Of a stretch of DNA of 64,000 nt, positions 33,951-46,100 are shown piece after piece; position 1 is the first letter of the stretch, and the number at the start of each line of letters is the position of its first letter. Where the stretch lies: positions 1 through 64,000 of the forward strand of contig JASAMV010001885.1 of assembly GCA_030248065.1 (NCBI GenBank), written 5' to 3'. A model generated the notes under the pieces. The model saw nothing but the letters and a program-made list of their open reading frames with translations, was not told the DNA's origin and did not search any database. Source of the stretch: Rhynchonema sp. JSB1_4. Lineage: Eukaryota; Nematoda; Chromadorea; Monhysterida; Xyalidae. The position numbers and the translations under genes are program-made.

Positions 33951-36353
33951 TCACTGTGACAACTGCAGTGCGTCGGGTGGCAGGCTTTTGGCACACAATC
34001 GCGCGAGCAAACCCGATAGTTGTAGTTCGCTGTCAACGCCTTCCACAATGCGCATATGGGTCAAGCCGATTTCCTGCAAAAGAAGTGACTCGCACATGAC
34101 AGAACACAAGTGTTGAACATGGCCATCTCATCAACTAAAGGTCATTGTGGTCTGCCAGTGTTCACAGGGTTCATCACCTTGATATACTCCAACTTGTAGT
34201 GCTCAGGCATGTTGTGCGTCTTTGTGACCCTGAATATCATGCCAATAATGTCCTCCGGTGCATAGCCGAACATCCACAATTGGTGCACTGTTTTGTATGC
34301 AGCATCGATATTGCAGGTTAGACAATCATCAAGCATTTGACGGATCAACATCGGATGCGGTTCGTCACACACCTGCGTAGACGAGCATGACAACATCACA
34401 CGGTTCTTATGCCATCGACTATTATGCAAATCGTAGAGGCCAATACAATAACAATACCTTATCCACTTCAAACGTGAAGCTTAGCAACAGTTATATATTA
34501 TTGCTTGCTCACCTTGAACACATTCTCGGAGCTGACGAAATTGAAACCAGCGACGGTGGACTGAAGATTGTTGAGTGCCTGAACAAAACAAAACCTTGTG
34601 GTAGGAATTGGGGCCACATTCACCTGTGCTGTGTGCCTGACACAATTCAAGTTTAGTCGGCTATTGTATGTATGACAGTTGGTAAGACAACCCACACTGT
34701 GCATTAAGAGAGAAATCAACTCGTGCAAATCAAAATGTCCAATAAACTCCATTCCACTGCCAACCTGTCGCATGTCACCCTGTGCCGTGAACACAATTGC
34801 CTCCAACCCGTCCTGCACATAATGAACACTCTCTGCCTTGATCACTTGCAACAGTCGTGCCAACACCTGAGCGTCCGTCAACTTGCTGTACCGAAGAATG
34901 GCACAACGCGACTGAATTGGCTCTGCAAACGTGTCGAAACTGATGGTCGCGATTGATCTGAGTCGTATTGAAACCAATTCACTCAAGATGAAAACCAACC
35001 GATCACTTTGTCCGACTGATTGCAGGCCAGTGCGAATCGTGTGGTCTTGCTGTAGATCTCCATTGTGCGTCGCAGCGCTTGTTGGGCACCTGGATGCGAC
35101 AATAAAATCTTCAAACAAGGTTGCTCACAGTCCAAAACACGTTCAATCCTGCCAGTGTTACTGCTGTCAACATTCTCGCGCCGCTTGACTGGGGAATTAT
35201 TCAAACCCCAAAAAAATAATCTTATACAATGACACCAAGTGCAGGAAATTAGTGGGCTTGATGATAAAATGAGATCAGCAACAACCACCAGTGGTGACCT
35301 TCAGTCATCGAATCGGCCTCATCGAGTATAATGATCTTGTGCCTGCCCTTTGGCAGTGTGACACGCGTTTGCGCGAATTGTTTGATGCGCTCACGCACAA
35401 CGTCGATGCCTCTGCAACATCACGAACAACTAAACAAATACTCAATCAACGTTGAAAGCCGTGCGCATCGATATTTGGCCAGAAGTCGGAATTAAATCAG
35501 CCCATCAAACCAGTTCAGTGCAGGAAATGTTGCATAATTCTTCGGCCAACCCACAAATGCACAAGGATAACACAACAATATTGCCAAACAACTGATCGCG
35601 GTGACGTTTAGTTTCGCAACCGAAAAAAACTGAATGCCGATTCAACAACCTTTCATTGGAGGCATTCAACTCCATAACGGCATCCTTGTACTTTTCACCC
35701 AACAACTGTCGGGCCAGACATAAAATGCTCGTCGTTTTGCCACAGCCAGGCGGACCCGATATGATCACGTTTGGCACATTGCCCGTTTTCGCGAACACCT
35801 GCGTATTTGGGCACAAGCTCTGATGTTTTCTGATGGAAGTGTAGTTAATCCCAATAATTTTGGGATGAGCAACTCGTTCCATTCAAACAAACCCGCAATC
35901 TTTTTAGTGTTTCTTCGTTGCCAACAATGTCATCCAATACTTGCGGACGATATTTCTCAACCCTGAATGTGAAGGGGTGGAAAGTTCGCGTATGCGCCTA
36001 TCGTCCAAGATCTATGCTGCTCGAAGGAAGTGCTTGTTCATTGGAATGTCGGGAACGCCTGAGGGCCCTCTTAGTCATAGTGAAAATGAAAACAAAATAT
36101 TTTCTGTGTAAAATCTGATCAGCGGCCGAAAATTGAGCGGAACAGAAAAGGTACATTTGTCATATGTGAAAACATGATTGCTGCAGAAAATGTTGTTTCA
36201 TCTCCATTTTCTAGTGTGCGCTTAGTCATATTGGAAAATGGAAAACTTGGACATGGAAATATTTTCATTTCCATTTTCCACTATGACTCAGGAAGCCCTA
36301 AAAACGTAGTATCAATCAACTAACCAAGGTCGATCTTTGTTATCTCCGGACAT
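33951..36353 (-). CDS. RFC2: Replication factor C subunit 2 (clamp loader ATPase)
   Basis: Nine exons (36353-36325, 35962-35893, 35798-35650, 35411-35299, 35089-35000, 34922-34765, 34578-34513, 34372-34178, 34073-33951) join in phase to 330 aa, close to the ~350 aa of the family. The start [10 protein letters not shown] leads into VEKYRP, the RFC box. Walker [10 protein letters not shown] lies near residue 48. ILDEAD (Walker B) lies near 112. [20 protein letters not shown] and the arginine-finger SRC motif (QSRC, ~153) follow. The C-terminal collar has CDEPHP and GYAPEDIIG. As an RFC2 orthologue it should act in the nuclear RFC pentamer that loads PCNA onto primer-template junctions, and in checkpoint variants of that complex. 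All catalytic motifs are present. Intron 1 carries a hairpin element. Confidence 0.97.
36065..36300. repeat. Hairpin element in RFC2 intron 1
   Basis: Inverted ends around CCCTCTTAGTCATAGTG and CACTATGACTCAGG, with arms of AAAATGAAAAC/GTTTTCCATTTT type. An internal pair TTTCATCTCCATTTTC and GAAAATGGAAAAC is also visible. AT-rich, non-coding. Confidence 0.6.
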
Positions 36354-37560
36354 TTCAGGTTTCAACTTTGCGCGCCTGTAAGTTGAAAGAAATTACGATG
36401 AGTGATATTGCCAATTTGTTGATGTGCAAATATGCCACAAATTAAAGCGGTAGCAGTACGAAACTGTTGTACAATGAAGGGACAAAAAGAAAATGCTCGT
36501 TGAGACATTTATATTTTTATCACTTTTTAGAGATAATTTCAGAACAGCATCTCGAAGCAAAACGGCATTCTCAACAACTAAGCAGAAAACGAGCAAAACC
36601 ACCAAAATAAGATAATCTTCTTCATAAAAACAATTGGCGTAGATTTATCTTTTAAATTCTCGAAAGGTAAGACATTATAGAAACGATTCCTCAAAGCATT
36701 CAGTAACTATGTATATGTAAAATGTATGCAACTCTCGCTTAAGCACACAAAAATAATGGAACTAGAAAATCAAGAAAATATTTGATTTCTTTTGTTTAGT
36801 ACGAACATCACTGTACACACTTTCCATCAATGCAGCACCACACGAGTATACGCGACGGGACACTTAGATAAAAATTCAGACAAATTTTACGAAACAATTG
36901 CAAAAAAGCCGAAGCAGGTGACATAATGCTTCAAACTAGTAGTAAGCCTGCAAAACTCTGGGTAAATTCAAATTTTCAATAAAGTTTATGACACCAAGTC
37001 GATGAGTTTTCGGGTTGAATTCGGACTGCTCTGACAGGACCCAATATGGTTGCATCTTAGGCAAATACAAGTAAAAAAAATACAAACTGAATAACAAAAC
37101 TGTGCAACAGCAAATGTGTAGAGCAGCGGATTGACCGAAGAAAGAAAAACGAAACTGGCTGTGCAAATTCGTTGCGGTAAAAATTCTGTTTTGAACAAAC
37201 AAATGAGTATGTATAAGCATAAGTTTCCAGTGAAAACATTTATTAAAACCGGTACAACACAACAAGACAATGCACATACTGTGTGGAGAAAAGTCAAAAA
37301 GGAAGAATTAAAAAAACAAAATATTGTCAAAACTAAATGATTGCAAAAAACTGATCCTTCACCAATTTGAATACAACAGAGCACATAAATAACACTTTGA
37401 CGACGCTCGGAGCTCTTAAAAAACAGGTACTATCGCGTCTTGGAGTCGACGGAAAAAAAATTCCAGCTCCAGGTTCCCTCAAAATTAAATGTATAATTTC
37501 TGGTGATCAGGTGCATAATTCCCCGACGACTATATTCGCAACAACAACAACATGGTTGCA
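36354..37560. other. Intergenic between RFC2 start and Lasp stop
   Basis: AT-rich. It holds the RFC2 upstream region and the Lasp 3' UTR. No TATA box or other promoter element could be assigned with confidence, and ORFs here are short and unsupported. Confidence 0.5.
37239..37244 (-). terminator. Candidate polyadenylation signal of Lasp
   Basis: TTTATT on the plus strand reads AATAAA on the minus strand, about 317 bases past the Lasp stop codon. It is the first exact AATAAA found in that direction. Support is by position only. Confidence 0.4.
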
Positions 37561-40500
37561 CTAGTTCACTCGTTCCACATAATTGGCTGGCAGCATTCCC
37601 CATTGATTCGTTCGTTTCACTGTGCCGGTCATCCAACCCTCGTCAACCGGCTGACAATTGATTATCAGATCACCCTCCACGAATGTCACCTGAATTTGCA
37701 AGGACACACTCACTGGCACAGACTGTCGTTGAAATTGGTAGCCAGTCCACTTAAGGGTCGATTTGTTTTTATCATGGACGTTCAATTTACATCGGAGCGA
37801 CCGCCACAAAAAAGGTTGTCGCTGGTTGAAATTAATGACACAGTAATTTCGTAATAATCAGGTCATGAGACGAAACACTGATCAGGAACTATGACACCCC
37901 CTTTAGGCTAAATCGTACCTCATCCGTGTCAGCGGCAGTGTAGTCATACATGGCCCTGAACGCCGGTTGCTGTTTTGGCGGTTGCGGTTGTGTCTGTTGT
38001 TTCAACGCCGGCGGGTATTGCGGACTGTGTTGTTGTTGTTGTCCACCGCCAGGCAACTGTTGTTGTTGTCTAATGTTGTTCATGTGATGTTGTTGTTGTG
38101 CCTGATTGGCCAATGCACTCATCGCTCCTCGATTCGGACCTGTACGAGGCGGCACAAAGTCAATGTTTTACTAAAGAAACGTTTCAATGTGCTTCAGTCA
38201 CTCACCTTGCACTTGTTGTAAGGGCATTCCACCGCTGCCAGCACTAAGTCGTTGTTGCTGTTGTAGTTGTTGAGCAGGTGGCGAATGAGGGGCCATTGGC
38301 GGTTGCTGCTGCGTCGGATGTACTGAAAACCAAGTCAACATTTACAATTATTGTGGTGGTGATTGCCAAGCCTTGCTCAACGCAACATGTTCCACTGACA
38401 TTATTTGTGCTGTTTGGACCGGCAACAGAAAAATAAGGAAAAAAACGCCTGATTAGAATAATAAGAAACAAGCAGCATTGTTTGTGCGAGGCGCAAGTAT
38501 CAACGACAGGACATGTATTTCAGTGCAAGCGCATCGCGCACATTCCAGATGCCACTCACCTGCCGTGTTCACTCTTTGCTGTTGAGGTGCTGGTTGACCG
38601 CTGCCCCCAATCGTGCCCCATTGGCCATTCAATGGATCATAATCATCTATTCGACCCACTGAACGTTGTGGTTGAGCCACTGAAACATCATGTGGGCATG
38701 AAAAGTGGGAAGGCTGCCGGAAAGATGGAAAAGAATGAAAAAAGAACCCATCAACCGAGTGCCCAGGTAAGCAGCGCAACAGCGAAGCAACAAAGCCAAC
38801 AACGGCAAACATGAGAAGCTGAAACACCCCGCACACGCAGGCAGGACGAGATCATCACAGTAAGCGGTCGCAAAAATAAAGCAACACTGTTCAATAAAAC
38901 AGAACATTTCCTTAATTTGCGTGCTATTGAACGACAAACACATAATTGAACGCAACAAAATAACCACGAAACGAACTAAATTGCACACAAACTCTACTCC
39001 GTCATTATGGAAAACATACACATAGAAATTGTTCATCCAAACTGAACGCAAAATAGTTAATTGCGGTGTGCGGAAGCCGTCGTCTTGGCTTCAGTACGGA
39101 CCGGCACCAGCAGTGGTACAGTTGGGAAACCAAAGCCTGGACAGCTGGATACCTGCAGCCGAAAATTCAGAATAGTGGACCAGGCACACGACTGGGGGCG
39201 GGTTGGCTTTGTCAATCGTCAAAAAAGACATTTTTGGGTGGTGCGATTTTCAGCAACTGTGAGGAAAAATGGCCAATTTCTGCTGATAAACGTTCGTTTT
39301 TAGGGTCAGGTCCAGGATACTCCTTGGATGAAAATTCAAAACAAGAAGAAAAATGCCTGCTGTCGCGCGGCAAGAATCAGGATATGGTTCTCAGTATCAT
39401 GCTGGTCGCATATAAAACACCTATACAAGATTGTTTACTCCCCAAAGTAAAAAGATATCAGTGATTACGCACAGGAGCATAAGGTGACTAAAAACATCAC
39501 CGAAACAGAAGAAAAGCTTATTTGCCAAAAAATGAACAGGATTTAGAAAGAGGCATTGCATTCCATTTGAAAAGTGAATTAAAAAGCGATACGCCACCAA
39601 GGAACCATATTGCGGCCAAGGCATAATCGTTTTACCCACTCTTTATGCCGTTACTAGTACGAATCGAACTTGTGACAGCTTGCCGTCGTCGCCTCATTGC
39701 GCTATTGGCCGCAATATGGTTCCTTGATGGCGTATCGCTTTTTAATTCACTTTTCAAATGGAATGCAATGCCTCTTTCTAAATCCTGTTCATTTTTTGGC
39801 AAATAAGCTTTTCTTCTGTTTCGGTGATGTTTTTAGTCACCTTATGCTCCTGTGCGTAATCACTGATATCTTTTTACTTTGGGGAGTAAACAATCTTGTA
39901 TAGGTGTTTTATATGCGACCAGCATGATACTGAGAACCATATCCTGATTCTTGCCGCGCGACAGCAGGCATTTTTCTTCTTGTATTTTTGTTTTATATCG
40001 AGTAAGCGCATTTTCTCATTCGGTTGACGGAAAATACATTTGATCACACTGATAATTCGTTCACTATACAGAGGAGTTCACTATGTAGAGGTTCACCTTG
40101 TGGTGGTTTGACTGTATTCATCTTACTGTTTCACACCTCAATCAAGTCAGAGGTAAAAAAGCGATGTCACCATCAGATTCCCCGACCCCAGAAACATAAA
40201 CAGCTGACACATTATTGGAGATCATATCACTATGACACAATTTATTCGCATTGATCAATACTGAGTTCCGGTTCTAGTTCCGGTTCTGGCTCCGAAAAGT
40301 TCCACATTTAAAAACCAATGCCACCGTTGGGTTTCTCGACCCCGGAAACCTATATACCGCACGCACTGTCGTTATGATCAGGCCAGTATTGTGCGACTTA
40401 TTTGCATGGATAAATACTGAGTTCCGGTTCCAGTTTCGGTTCTGGCTCCTGAGAGCTCCGGATTCAAAAACCAATGTCGCCATTAGATTTCTCGACCCGA

Positions 40501-43132
40501 AAGCCTATATATCGCCCCCTTTCTTCATGATCAGGGCAGTATTGTGTTGTTTATTCACGTGAATCAGTTTTGAGTTCCGGTTCTAGCTCCGGTTCTGGCT
40601 CCAAAAAGTTCCGGATTTAAAAACCAATGTCACCATTAGATTTCTCGACCCCGAAAACCTATATAGCGCACGCACTGTCTTTATGATCAGACCAGTATTG
40701 TGCGACTTATTTGCTTGATAAATACTGAGTTCCGGTTCCAGTTCCGGTTCTGGCTCCGAAGAGCTCCGGATTCAAAAACCAAGGTCACCATTAGATTTCT
40801 CGACCCCGAAAACCTATATACCGCACGCACTGTCATGATCAGACCAGTATTGTGCGACTTATTTGCATGGCTAAATATTGAGTTCCGGTTCCAGCTCCAG
40901 TTCTGGTTCCGAAGAGCTCCGGATTGAAAAACCAATGTCACCATTAGATTTCTCGACCCCGAAAACCTATATAGCGCACGCACTGTCTTTATGATGAGAC
41001 CAGTATTGCGCGACTTATTTGCCTGATAAATACTGAGTTCCGGTTCCAGTTCCGGTTCTGGCTCCGAAGAGCTCCGGATTCAAAAACCAATGTCACCATT
41101 AGATTTCTCGACCCCGAAAACCTATACAAGAAGAAAAATGCCTGCTGTCGCGCGGCAAGAATCAGGATATGGTTCTCAGTATCATGCTGGTCGCATATAA
41201 AACACCTATACAAGATTGTTTACTCCCCAAAGTAAAAAGATATCAGTGATTACGCACAGGAGCATAAGGTGACTAAAAACATCACCGAAACAGAAGAAAA
41301 GCTTATTTGCCAAAAAATGAACAGGATTTAGAAAGAGGCATTGCATTCCATTTGAAAAGTGAATTAAAAAGCGATACGCCACCAAGGAACCATATTGCGG
41401 CCAAGGCATAATCGTTTTACCCACTCTTTATGCCGTTACTAGTACGAATCGAACTTGTGACAGCTTGCCGTCGTCGCCTCATTGCGCTATTGGCCGCAAT
41501 ATGGTTCCTTGATGGCGTATCGCTTTTTAATTCACTTTTCAAATGGAATGCAATGCCTCTTTCTAAATCCTGTTCATTTTTTGGCAAATAAGCTTTTCTT
41601 CTGTTTCGGTGATGTTTTTAGTCACCTTATGCTCCTGTGCGTAATCACTGATATCTTTTTACTTTGGGGAGTAAACAATCTTGTATAGGTGTTTTATATG
41701 CGACCAGCATGATACTGAGAACCATATCCTGATTCTTGCCGCGCGACAGCAGGCATTTTTCTTCTTGTATTTTTGTTTTATATCGAGTAAGCGCATTTTC
41801 TCATTCGGTTGACGGAAAATACATTTGATCACACTGATAATTCGTTCACTATACAGAGGAGTTCACTATGTAGAGGTTCACCTTGTGGTGGTTTGACTGT
41901 ATTCATCTTACTGTTTCACACCTCAATCAAGTCAGAGGTAAAAAAGCGATGTCACCATCAGATTCCCCGACCCCAGAAACATAAACAGCTGACACATTAT
42001 TGGAGATCATATCACTATGACACAATTTATTCGCATTGATCAATACTGAGTTCCGGTTCTAGTTCCGGTTCTGGCTCCGAAAAGTTCCACATTTAAAAAC
42101 CAATGCCACCGTTGGGTTTCTCGACCCCGGAAACCTATATACCGCACGCACTGTCGTTATGATCAGGCCAGTATTGTGCGACTTATTTGCATGGATAAAT
42201 ACTGAGTTCCGGTTCCAGTTTCGGTTCTGGCTCCTGAGAGCTCCGGATTCAAAAACCAATGTCGCCATTAGATTTCTCGACCCGAAAGCCTATATATCGC
42301 CCCCTTTCTTCATGATCAGGGCAGTATTGTGTTGTTTATTCACGTGAATCAGTTTTGAGTTCCGGTTCTAGCTCCGGTTCTGGCTCCAAAAAGTTCCGGA
42401 TTTAAAAACCAATGTCACCATTAGATTTCTCGACCCCGAAAACCTATATAGCGCACGCACTGTCTTTATGATCAGACCAGTATTGTGCGACTTATTTGCT
42501 TGATAAATACTGAGTTCCGGTTCCAGTTCCGGTTCTGGCTCCGAAGAGCTCCGGATTCAAAAACCAAGGTCACCATTAGATTTCTCGACCCCGAAAACCT
42601 ATATACCGCACGCACTGTCATGATCAGACCAGTATTGTGCGACTTATTTGCATGGCTAAATATTGAGTTCCGGTTCCAGCTCCAGTTCTGGTTCCGAAGA
42701 GCTCCGGATTGAAAAACCAATGTCACCATTAGATTTCTCGACCCCGAAAACCTATATAGCGCACGCACTGTCTTTATGATGAGACCAGTATTGCGCGACT
42801 TATTTGCCTGATAAATACTGAGTTCCGGTTCCAGTTCCGGTTCTGGCTCCGAAGAGCTCCGGATTCAAAAACCAATGTCACCATTAGATTTCTCGACCCC
42901 GAAAACCTATATACCGCACGCACCGTTTTTATGACCAGACCAGTATTGTGCAACTTATTTGCATGGCTAAATACTGAGTTCCGGTTCCAGTTCCGGTTCT
43001 GGCTCCGAAAAGTACTGGATCCAAAAACCAATGTCACCACCGAGTTTCTCGACCTTCAAAACCCCCGGTGCCGCGGCAGATTTCTCGTCCGATGCATCCT
43101 TGAGTTTTGGACGAACATTTTACCGGAAAAAA

Positions 43133-43168
<36 letters not shown>

Positions 43169-46100
43169 AGAAGAAGAACGTTTTTGCACTTTTTGAGAGG
43201 CGTTGGGTTCCGTAACTCCACGACGCCGGTACCGATCAACGTCAAATTTTGAACGCAGATGTAGGGTGGCCTAAGGCACCTTGTGGTTAAATATTGAAAC
43301 CATCGGTGCTTTGTTGTGGAATTACTGGCCAGTTAAAATTTTTGCTGCCGGCACTAACTCCGGACAACCATATGGGACATGCGCTACCGCGCATGCCCCG
43401 ATACCGCACGCACCGTTTTTATGACCAGACCAGTATTGTGCAACTTATTTGCATGGCTAAATACTGAGTTCCGGTTCCAGTTCCGGTTCTGGCTCCGAAA
43501 AGTACTGGATCCAAAAACCAATGTCACCACCGAGTTTCTCGACCTTCAAAACCCCCGGTGCCGCGGCAGATTTCTCGTCCGATGCATCCTTGAGTTTTGG
43601 ACGAACATTTTACCGGAAAAAAAAGAAAGAAAGAAAGAAAGAAAGAAAGAAGAAGAAGAACGTTTTTGCACTTTTTGAGAGGCGTTGGGTACCGTAACTC
43701 CACGACGCCGGTACCGATCAACGTCAAATTTTGAACGCAGATGTAGGGTGGCCTAAGGCACCTTGTGGTTAAATATTGAAACCATCGGTGCTTTGTTGTG
43801 GAATTACTGGCCAGTTAAAATTTTTGCTGCCGGCACTAACTCCGGAGAACCATATGGGACATGCGCTACCGCGCATGCCCCGATATCAATGTGAGGACAC
43901 CAGGCAGGGGTACACCCTTAACGACACCACTGCGGGCCGGTCAGTGCGATGATCGAAATCAGGAGCAGCTCAATGCCGGTTGTCGATCCAGCCTCAACCA
44001 CAACACCACGTACAAACCGGAGCATGCAATGTTTAATGAAACAAGCGTGTGAACGTTAGCCAGGTTCACACCAGCTCAATTCGAACGAGATTGATAATAA
44101 TGCTGCAGATCCACTACATATTGTGCCTTGAAACCTTAATAAGTGTGAAGCAAACAACACACGAATCCCGTTCGAATCAGGCCTGAACACAGACACACAG
44201 CAGAGCAAGCGCACACCTGTCCCTCCCTGATCACTGGAGTAGACGAGCGTTGTGTGTTGTTGTTGCTTAGCGCTGTACGGTGACCAACCCTGTTGTTGTT
44301 GTTGTGCACTGGCTGTGAACGCAGTCGCTTGTGCGCCGGCAGGGATGTGATGTGGCGGGTGCTGTCGGGCAGTGTGCCCATTCGCCTGTTGTTGGTGGGA
44401 CATGTCCGGGCCATCGCCGTGACTCGATGAATGCAACATCACAGTCTCCGATTGACCCATTGCTAAAATGACAATTATTGGATGTAACTGCGCCGGTGCT
44501 GGTTTTTGCGATACTTTGGGCGACAGAAAACACACGGTTGGCTGATTTCACGTCAGAGACAAACAATAGGCGTGTAGTTGCATGAAATACATGTTTGTTA
44601 GATGGGATGGTGGTAGCACCCAATCCTGGCGTACTACTTTGCTTCTAACCGCTGCTCAGCTTCAGCCCCGAAAGGAGGCGAAAAGAAAATTAGCGATAGT
44701 GTAATGCCAACTGCAAACCAACGGCGGTTGTTAGGCTCACCACTCACTCTTTAGTAACTGCAGCTCACACCAGATTTCTTGTACTGGATAGAAGAATGAA
44801 AGAAAACGAAAAAATGGTACAGAACGAAACTCGTCTTTATCAAAACTTATATGGTAAAAGCACAAAAACACCGGGCTCACATCTGTGCTCAATTTCATAG
44901 GGCGGTCGAATTCGTTCCATTTGCTCCTTCCTTTCCGTGTCATGATGGTAGGCGGCTTGTGAGAACACCTGCAGCACATTGAGCTAAGTATGAGCCTATG
45001 GTCATCTCCATGTGAGCAATTTTCGAAAAAAAACACGAAACGCGTAAGTAGGTGAACGCAACAACCTGCATATTCTTGACATGACGTGCGGTTTCCGGAT
45101 CATCGACTACATCGATCTTTTTGCCCTTCTGTTTCTCGAAATCGGCGTGATATTGAACCTGAACGGTAAGCAAATGCCTGTTTGAATCTGCCAAACATCA
45201 CTGATCACTACCATGGTACCAAGTGCCCATCCCCATAATTCGCGCGGGAACATCTATGTTGATTCAATTGCCTGTCGCATAAAATTCCACAAATAGTTCA
45301 CAAATTCGCACAATAAAACAACAATTACCTTTACCATCTCTGCCTGCCCCCACCCGTGCTACGTGCAATAATGCCACGAACGTCTCCAGATCAGCCACAT
45401 AAAATCATATCACGCGTCCATAAACGCGCGCGTCAATCAGCAATAAATTTATGCGCATTTACATTGCTATGAGTAAGATCTGGACCCGAACAAAACGAAA
45501 CAAGTCAAATACGAACAGATCTGCCAATTTCAATTGTTGTCTGTGACGGCTATGTGTAGCATAACACCCATTCAATCCAGATGACACGTGTTTAAAATCA
45601 ATTGCTCGCAATGCGCAACAATCCACAAACAGCATTCTTTTAATGTTCCATTCAAATTCATTCATTCTTACTGTGTGACAGACCACGTACCTACATTGAC
45701 TTTACAACCGCCGCCACCACCACCACCTACTGTATATCAATTGCGAAACACACTTCCCACAGGTCTCGTTGTTTGAACGTCTTTTTCACCTGAAGAAGAG
45801 ACGTTCCCACCAGAACTGATACCTTCAGCCACCAATCAGACTGCGGTTGCATACGCATTGCACATGTTCCGATAAAACCAGATGTTTTCCCCCAGCTCAC
45901 GACATTCGCCCTGGAAGTTCGTGTCCATTTTCAATCGCAAGACTTCAAGCTTCACGGCAGTTTCTCTCGTGTAACAGACGGAAGCAAAATGTTATGTGTT
46001 ATACATGCCGTACAAGAGCCTGCGAACCGATCGTAGTCAAATGCTACACCGTTTCTTACGAGTTATGACAAGCTGTGCTGTGGTGGGAAAAAACGTTCCC

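Larger units (their letters stand above)
39341..42910. repeat. 1785-bp direct tandem duplication in Lasp intron 7
   Basis: 39341-41125 is repeated at 41126-42910 with no difference seen in the parts compared (for example the ORF at 39421-39639 recurs identically at 41206-41424). Each unit has a 279-bp inverted pair followed by six copies of a ~155-bp satellite. Such identity means a very recent duplication or an assembly duplication. Confidence 0.95.

Noticed and set aside
39650..39710. Calling a tRNA gene on the minus strand
   Set aside because: Box-like words are present, but I could not fold a convincing acceptor stem or anticodon arm; recorded as a finding only.
40274..42768. Paired ORFs of 60-100 codons in the 155-bp satellite
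   Set aside because: They recur in every satellite copy and on both strands; repeat translation only.
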